Assembly: GCA_000437395.1 (NCBI GenBank)
Contig: FR898191.1
Location: forward strand, 1 to 45,521
Reading direction: 5' to 3'
DNA length: 45,521 nucleotides
From: Clostridium sp. CAG:288
GTDB lineage: Bacteria > Bacillota_I > Bacilli_A > RFN20 > CAG-288
Part shown: in pieces, positions 42,772-45,521 of the stretch
Layout of the letters: each line of letters starts with the position of its first letter
How positions within the stretch are numbered: position 1 is the stretch's first letter
Position numbers and translations under genes: made by a program
The notes under the pieces: model-generated
Told to the model about the DNA's origin: nothing
The model's input: only the letters and a program-made list of their open reading frames with translations
The model's database searches: none

Positions 42772-43551
42772 ATGAAGATAATTGATACACACACTCATTT
42801 GAATGATGTTGCTTTTGAAAAAGATGTAGAAAAAGTTATAGAAAAGGCTAAAGAAAAAGGTGTTATTAAGGTTATTAATTCAGCTGACACTTTAGCTTCT
42901 TTTGAAAATATAAAAAAATTATCAAGTCTTTATCCAGAATTTTGTTATGGAACTTATGGTGTTCATCCTAATGAAGTTAAGGGAGAAAACGATTTAATAG
43001 AACTAGAAAAAGTAATTAAAGATAAAACGATTAATTTAGTTGGAGTAGGGGAGATAGGATTAGATTATCACTATAATCCATCTGAAGAAAATAAAGAACT
43101 TCAAAAAAGAATATTCATAGGACAAATAAAAATAGCTGAGAAATATAATTTGCCAATTGTAATTCATTCAAGAGATGCAGATTTTGATACTTTTGATATA
43201 GTTACAAAACTCAAAGTTAAAGTTCCAGTTGATTTACACTGCTATTCAGGAAGTTATGAACTTGCTATGAGATACATAGCAAATGGTATAGATATTCATT
43301 TTGGAATAGGCGGAGTAGTCACTTTTAAAAATGCTAAAAGATTAGTCGAAGTTGTAGAGAAAGTTCCAACTGAAAGACTTTTGCTTGAAACAGATGCGCC
43401 TTATTTAGCACCTACGCCATATCGTGGCCAAAGAAACGAACCGAGTTATTTAGAAGAAGTGATTAAAAAATTTTCTCAAATAAAAAACATAGAAGAAAAC
43501 GAATTGTCAGAGATGTTAATTAACAACACAAAAAGGGTATTTAAAATATGA
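42772..43551 (+). CDS. tatD: TatD family metal-dependent hydrolase/nuclease
   Basis: A 259-residue TIM-barrel enzyme. The metal ligands are His7 and His9 in IDTHTHL, Glu94 in GVGEIGLDY, His in IVIHSRDA, His in DLHCYSGS and Asp in LETDAPYLAP. TatD proteins are DNases or D-tyrosyl-type hydrolases; the exact substrate is uncertain. In Bacilli it stands before rnmV and rsmA, as here. It follows mnmE by one base and overlaps rnmV by four bases. Confidence 0.95.
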   Translation: MKIIDTHTHLNDVAFEKDVEKVIEKAKEKGVIKVINSADTLASFENIKKLSSLYPEFCYGTYGVHPNEVKGENDLIELEKVIKDKTINLVGVGEIGLDYHYNPSEENKELQKRIFIGQIKIAEKYNLPIVIHSRDADFDTFDIVTKLKVKVPVDLHCYSGSYELAMRYIANGIDIHFGIGGVVTFKNAKRLVEVVEKVPTERLLLETDAPYLAPTPYRGQRNEPSYLEEVIKKFSQIKNIEENELSEMLINNTKRVFKI

Positions 43552-44066
43552 ATCCAATAATTGTAGTTGAAGGGACAACAGATTTTACTAAAATAAAGCA
43601 AGTAGGTTACAAATATTGCGTAAAAACCTGTGGTTTTTGTGTTTCACGTGAAACAATTAACTTTTTAAAGTCTTGTTCAATTAATAGAAATATAATTCTT
43701 TTACTCGATCCAGATGGACCAGGGAGAAATATAGCAAAAAAAATAAAACTATACATTCCTGAAGCGATTGTTTTAGACCCTTTTAAAGCTAGTGAAAGCA
43801 AAAGACATGGAAAGGTTGGAATAGCGTATAGATCGATAGAAGATTTAAAAAAAGCTTTAATTAATTATCCTTTTGATGATAAAGAAAAAGAAAGTATTAC
43901 AAGAGAAGAATTAGTTGAACTTGGACTTATGGGAAACAAAAACCTAAGAATTAAAATAGCGACAAAATATAATATTTCAAGCTCATCGTTAAATGCGATA
44001 TTTGAAGGATTAAACATGCTAAACGTTACAATTAAAGAATTGAAAGGGACAATAGAAAATGAATGA
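43548..44066 (+). CDS. rnmV: Ribonuclease M5
   Basis: A 172-residue TOPRIM nuclease that trims precursor 5S rRNA, with ribosomal protein L18 helping in Bacillus. The TOPRIM Glu8 is in IIVVEGTTD, and Asp54 and Asp56 are in LLDPDGPGR. Length and place between tatD and rsmA are canonical. It overlaps tatD by four bases (ATGA) and rsmA by eight, so the three are translated together. Confidence 0.94.
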   Translation: MNPIIVVEGTTDFTKIKQVGYKYCVKTCGFCVSRETINFLKSCSINRNIILLLDPDGPGRNIAKKIKLYIPEAIVLDPFKASESKRHGKVGIAYRSIEDLKKALINYPFDDKEKESITREELVELGLMGNKNLRIKIATKYNISSSSLNAIFEGLNMLNVTIKELKGTIENE

Positions 44067-44835
44067 TTTAGTAACTCTTACCAATAAGTTATTAGAAGAA
44101 AATGGATTGTCAGCTAAAAAAAGCTTTGGACAAAACTTTTTAACTAACAGCCAAATATTAGATAAGATATTCGAATCTATTGATTTTGAAAATATTACTA
44201 ATATTGTTGAAATTGGACCTGGATTAGGTTTTTTGACAGAAAGACTGATTGCATTAGAAAAAAAACTTACAGTAATTGAGGCTGATAGAGATATGGTAAA
44301 TATTTTAAAAAATAGATTTATTGGTCTTGATATTATTGAGGGTGATTGCAGAAAAGTTGACTATAATCAATTCGATAAAAAAACAACCTTATTTATAGGC
44401 AATTTACCTTACAATATTACTAAAGATATTTTAGAAATATTTATAAACTTTCCTTCTCCGACTCAGTTTTCTTTTATGGTTCAAAAAGAAGTAGGAGACA
44501 AATTAAAATATAAAGAAGGCAATAAAACTAATTGTGCATTAGGTGCTTTTATGGCACTTAAAGGTGCTTTTTATAGTGAAGTTAACGTTCCTAGATCTTC
44601 ATTTACACCTGCACCAAAAGTTGAATCGATATTTTTAAATTATAAAGCAATCAATAGTGTTGATATACAAAACTATAAGAAGTTAAAACAACTTTTTATT
44701 CATCCAAATAAGACAGTTCAAAACAATTTAAAGCCATTAAACATTAACTTCCCAGAAGATTATAAAAACTTATTATCTTTAAGACCTCATCAATTAAAAA
44801 TTAATGATATAGACAAGTTACTTACACTCATTTAA
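44059..44835 (+). CDS. rsmA: 16S rRNA dimethyladenosine transferase
   Basis: Also known as KsgA; it dimethylates two adjacent adenines near the 3' end of 16S rRNA in late 30S assembly. The 258 residues hold KSFGQNFL (21-28), the SAM loop EIGPGLGFLT (51-60), the acidic VIEADRDM, and the target-base motif NLPYNI (115-120). The C-terminal domain is somewhat short and ends in LRPHQLKINDIDKLLTLI. The start overlaps the end of rnmV. AGGGACAA within rnmV may serve as a weak ribosome binding site. Confidence 0.96.
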   Translation: MNDLVTLTNKLLEENGLSAKKSFGQNFLTNSQILDKIFESIDFENITNIVEIGPGLGFLTERLIALEKKLTVIEADRDMVNILKNRFIGLDIIEGDCRKVDYNQFDKKTTLFIGNLPYNITKDILEIFINFPSPTQFSFMVQKEVGDKLKYKEGNKTNCALGAFMALKGAFYSEVNVPRSSFTPAPKVESIFLNYKAINSVDIQNYKKLKQLFIHPNKTVQNNLKPLNINFPEDYKNLLSLRPHQLKINDIDKLLTLI

Positions 44836-44873
44836 CATTTTAAACATATACCTAATATGTAGGTGAATTATAG

Positions 44874-45521
44874 ATGATAAAAGTTGGTGATTTAGTTAAA
44901 ATAAAATCCCGAAAAGACAATGTGATTTTTAGAGTTAATTATATTGATAATAATAGTGTACAGTTAAAAGGCGAAGTGATAAGATTGTTGTGTACTAGTC
45001 AACTTGACGACTTAGTGCCATGTACTATAGACGAAGTAAAAAATGTCGCATTACCAGCTATTTTGGAAAGAGATTCAAAAGCGACAATAAAAGGAAAAGT
45101 TCTTCACTTAGATGGCGATGAAGTCTATTTAAAAAAGGCTTTAAAAGCTTATCGACAATATGGTGTAAAAGCAATTGGCTATTATATACCTGAAGAAAGA
45201 ATGCCTGAAGCTATTAACACTCTTCTGCATAGACACAATCCAGATATAGTAGTTATCACAGGTCACGACGCTTTATTAAGTGAAGATAAAAGCAGAATTT
45301 ACGACATCAGTAACTATCGCAATTCTAGTTACTTTATTAGTGCAACTAAAGAGTGTAGAGAATATAAACCTGACTTAGATTCTTTAGTTGTAATTGCTGG
45401 TGCGTGTCAAAGTTTTTATGAAGCTTTGATAGAAAACGGAGCTAATTTTGCTTCTTCACCATCACGAGAAAACATACATTTGTTTGATCCTGTTATTATT
45501 GCTTCAGAAATTGCTTTAACT
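44874..45521 (+). CDS. yabG: Sporulation-specific protease YabG (partial, cut by window end)
   Basis: An open frame from the ATG at 44874 (AGGTGA upstream) runs 216 codons to the edge with no stop. The protein has VGDLVKIKSRKDNVIFRV at the start, then KGKVLHLDGDEVYLKKAL, PDIVVITGHDALL, VIAGACQSFYEALIENGANF and ASSPSRENIHLFDPVI. These are the core segments of YabG, the cysteine-type protease that processes coat and cortex proteins of Bacillus and clostridial spores. The linker between the N-terminal part and the HLDGDE core appears much shorter than in Bacillus subtilis. Its place directly after rsmA is the Bacillus order. The C-terminus is not seen. Confidence 0.93.
   Translation, partial: MIKVGDLVKIKSRKDNVIFRVNYIDNNSVQLKGEVIRLLCTSQLDDLVPCTIDEVKNVALPAILERDSKATIKGKVLHLDGDEVYLKKALKAYRQYGVKAIGYYIPEERMPEAINTLLHRHNPDIVVITGHDALLSEDKSRIYDISNYRNSSYFISATKECREYKPDLDSLVVIAGACQSFYEALIENGANFASSPSRENIHLFDPVIIASEIALT

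Noticed and set aside
1..45521. Mycoplasma-type genetic code (TGA as Trp)
   Set aside because: TGA ends nrdD, yidC and tatD at positions that fit the next gene's start and the families' lengths, and Trp is written TGG.
1..45521. CRISPR array, prophage or integrative element
   Set aside because: No regular repeat-spacer pattern, integrase, capsid or conjugation gene is present.

Overview
The window (about 45.5 kb, AT-rich) comes from a low-GC Gram-positive bacterium of the Bacilli type, probably an anaerobe. The basis is the dnaA-dnaN-yaaA-recF-gyrB-gyrA order, the rpmH-rnpA-yidC-jag-mnmE and tatD-rnmV-rsmA-yabG clusters, class III ribonucleotide reductase, two lipobox signal peptides and Gram-positive-type ribosome binding sites. 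TGA is used as a stop (for example nrdD and yidC), so this is the standard bacterial code and not the mycoplasma code. The last gene is the start of yabG, a sporulation protease, so the lineage forms spores or descends from one that did. I cannot name the species.

Layout. Positions 1-12.4 kb are almost all on the minus strand: a tRNA fragment at the edge, uvrB, a DUF3137/LemA membrane pair, a TVP38-type membrane protein, a 1225-residue protein that looks like a catalytically dead DUF4011/DUF3320 helicase, a secreted lipoprotein pullulanase, and a GntR-RCK_C regulator of the BusR type. From 12.6 to 19 kb, single genes of mixed orientation are separated by bidirectional terminators: a membrane protein, an alpha/beta hydrolase, a MacB-like ABC exporter and peptidase T. 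nrdDG and a small IS3-type helix-turn-helix gene then lead into the chromosome origin. The origin (22.75-23.11 kb) holds ten DnaA boxes, most of them TTATYCACC and not the classical TTATCCACA, and a phased tandem trio lies between dnaA and dnaN.

Right of the origin everything except one small gene is on the plus strand, as expected for a leading-strand arm: dnaA, dnaN, yaaA, recF, gyrB, gyrA, an overlapping glycosyltransferase gene and a ClC antiporter with an RCK_C domain. An accessory insert follows (34.9-38.6 kb): an orphan LytTR regulator, a metal-binding HMA protein, and a MarR-controlled redox operon (aldo/keto reductase, flavodoxin-like reductase, CMD-cupin fusion). Then come the ribosomal-protein/RNase P/YidC cluster with its own strong promoter, and mnmE-tatD-rnmV-rsmA-yabG.

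Points that stand out are the degenerate DUF4011 protein, the shifted DnaA-box consensus together with an unusual DnaA Walker A, gyrase subunits that both carry residues known elsewhere as quinolone-resistance substitutions plus acidic extensions, a YidC with a lipobox and a large outer domain, and a candidate BusR-type operator. There is no CRISPR array, prophage or complete insertion sequence.
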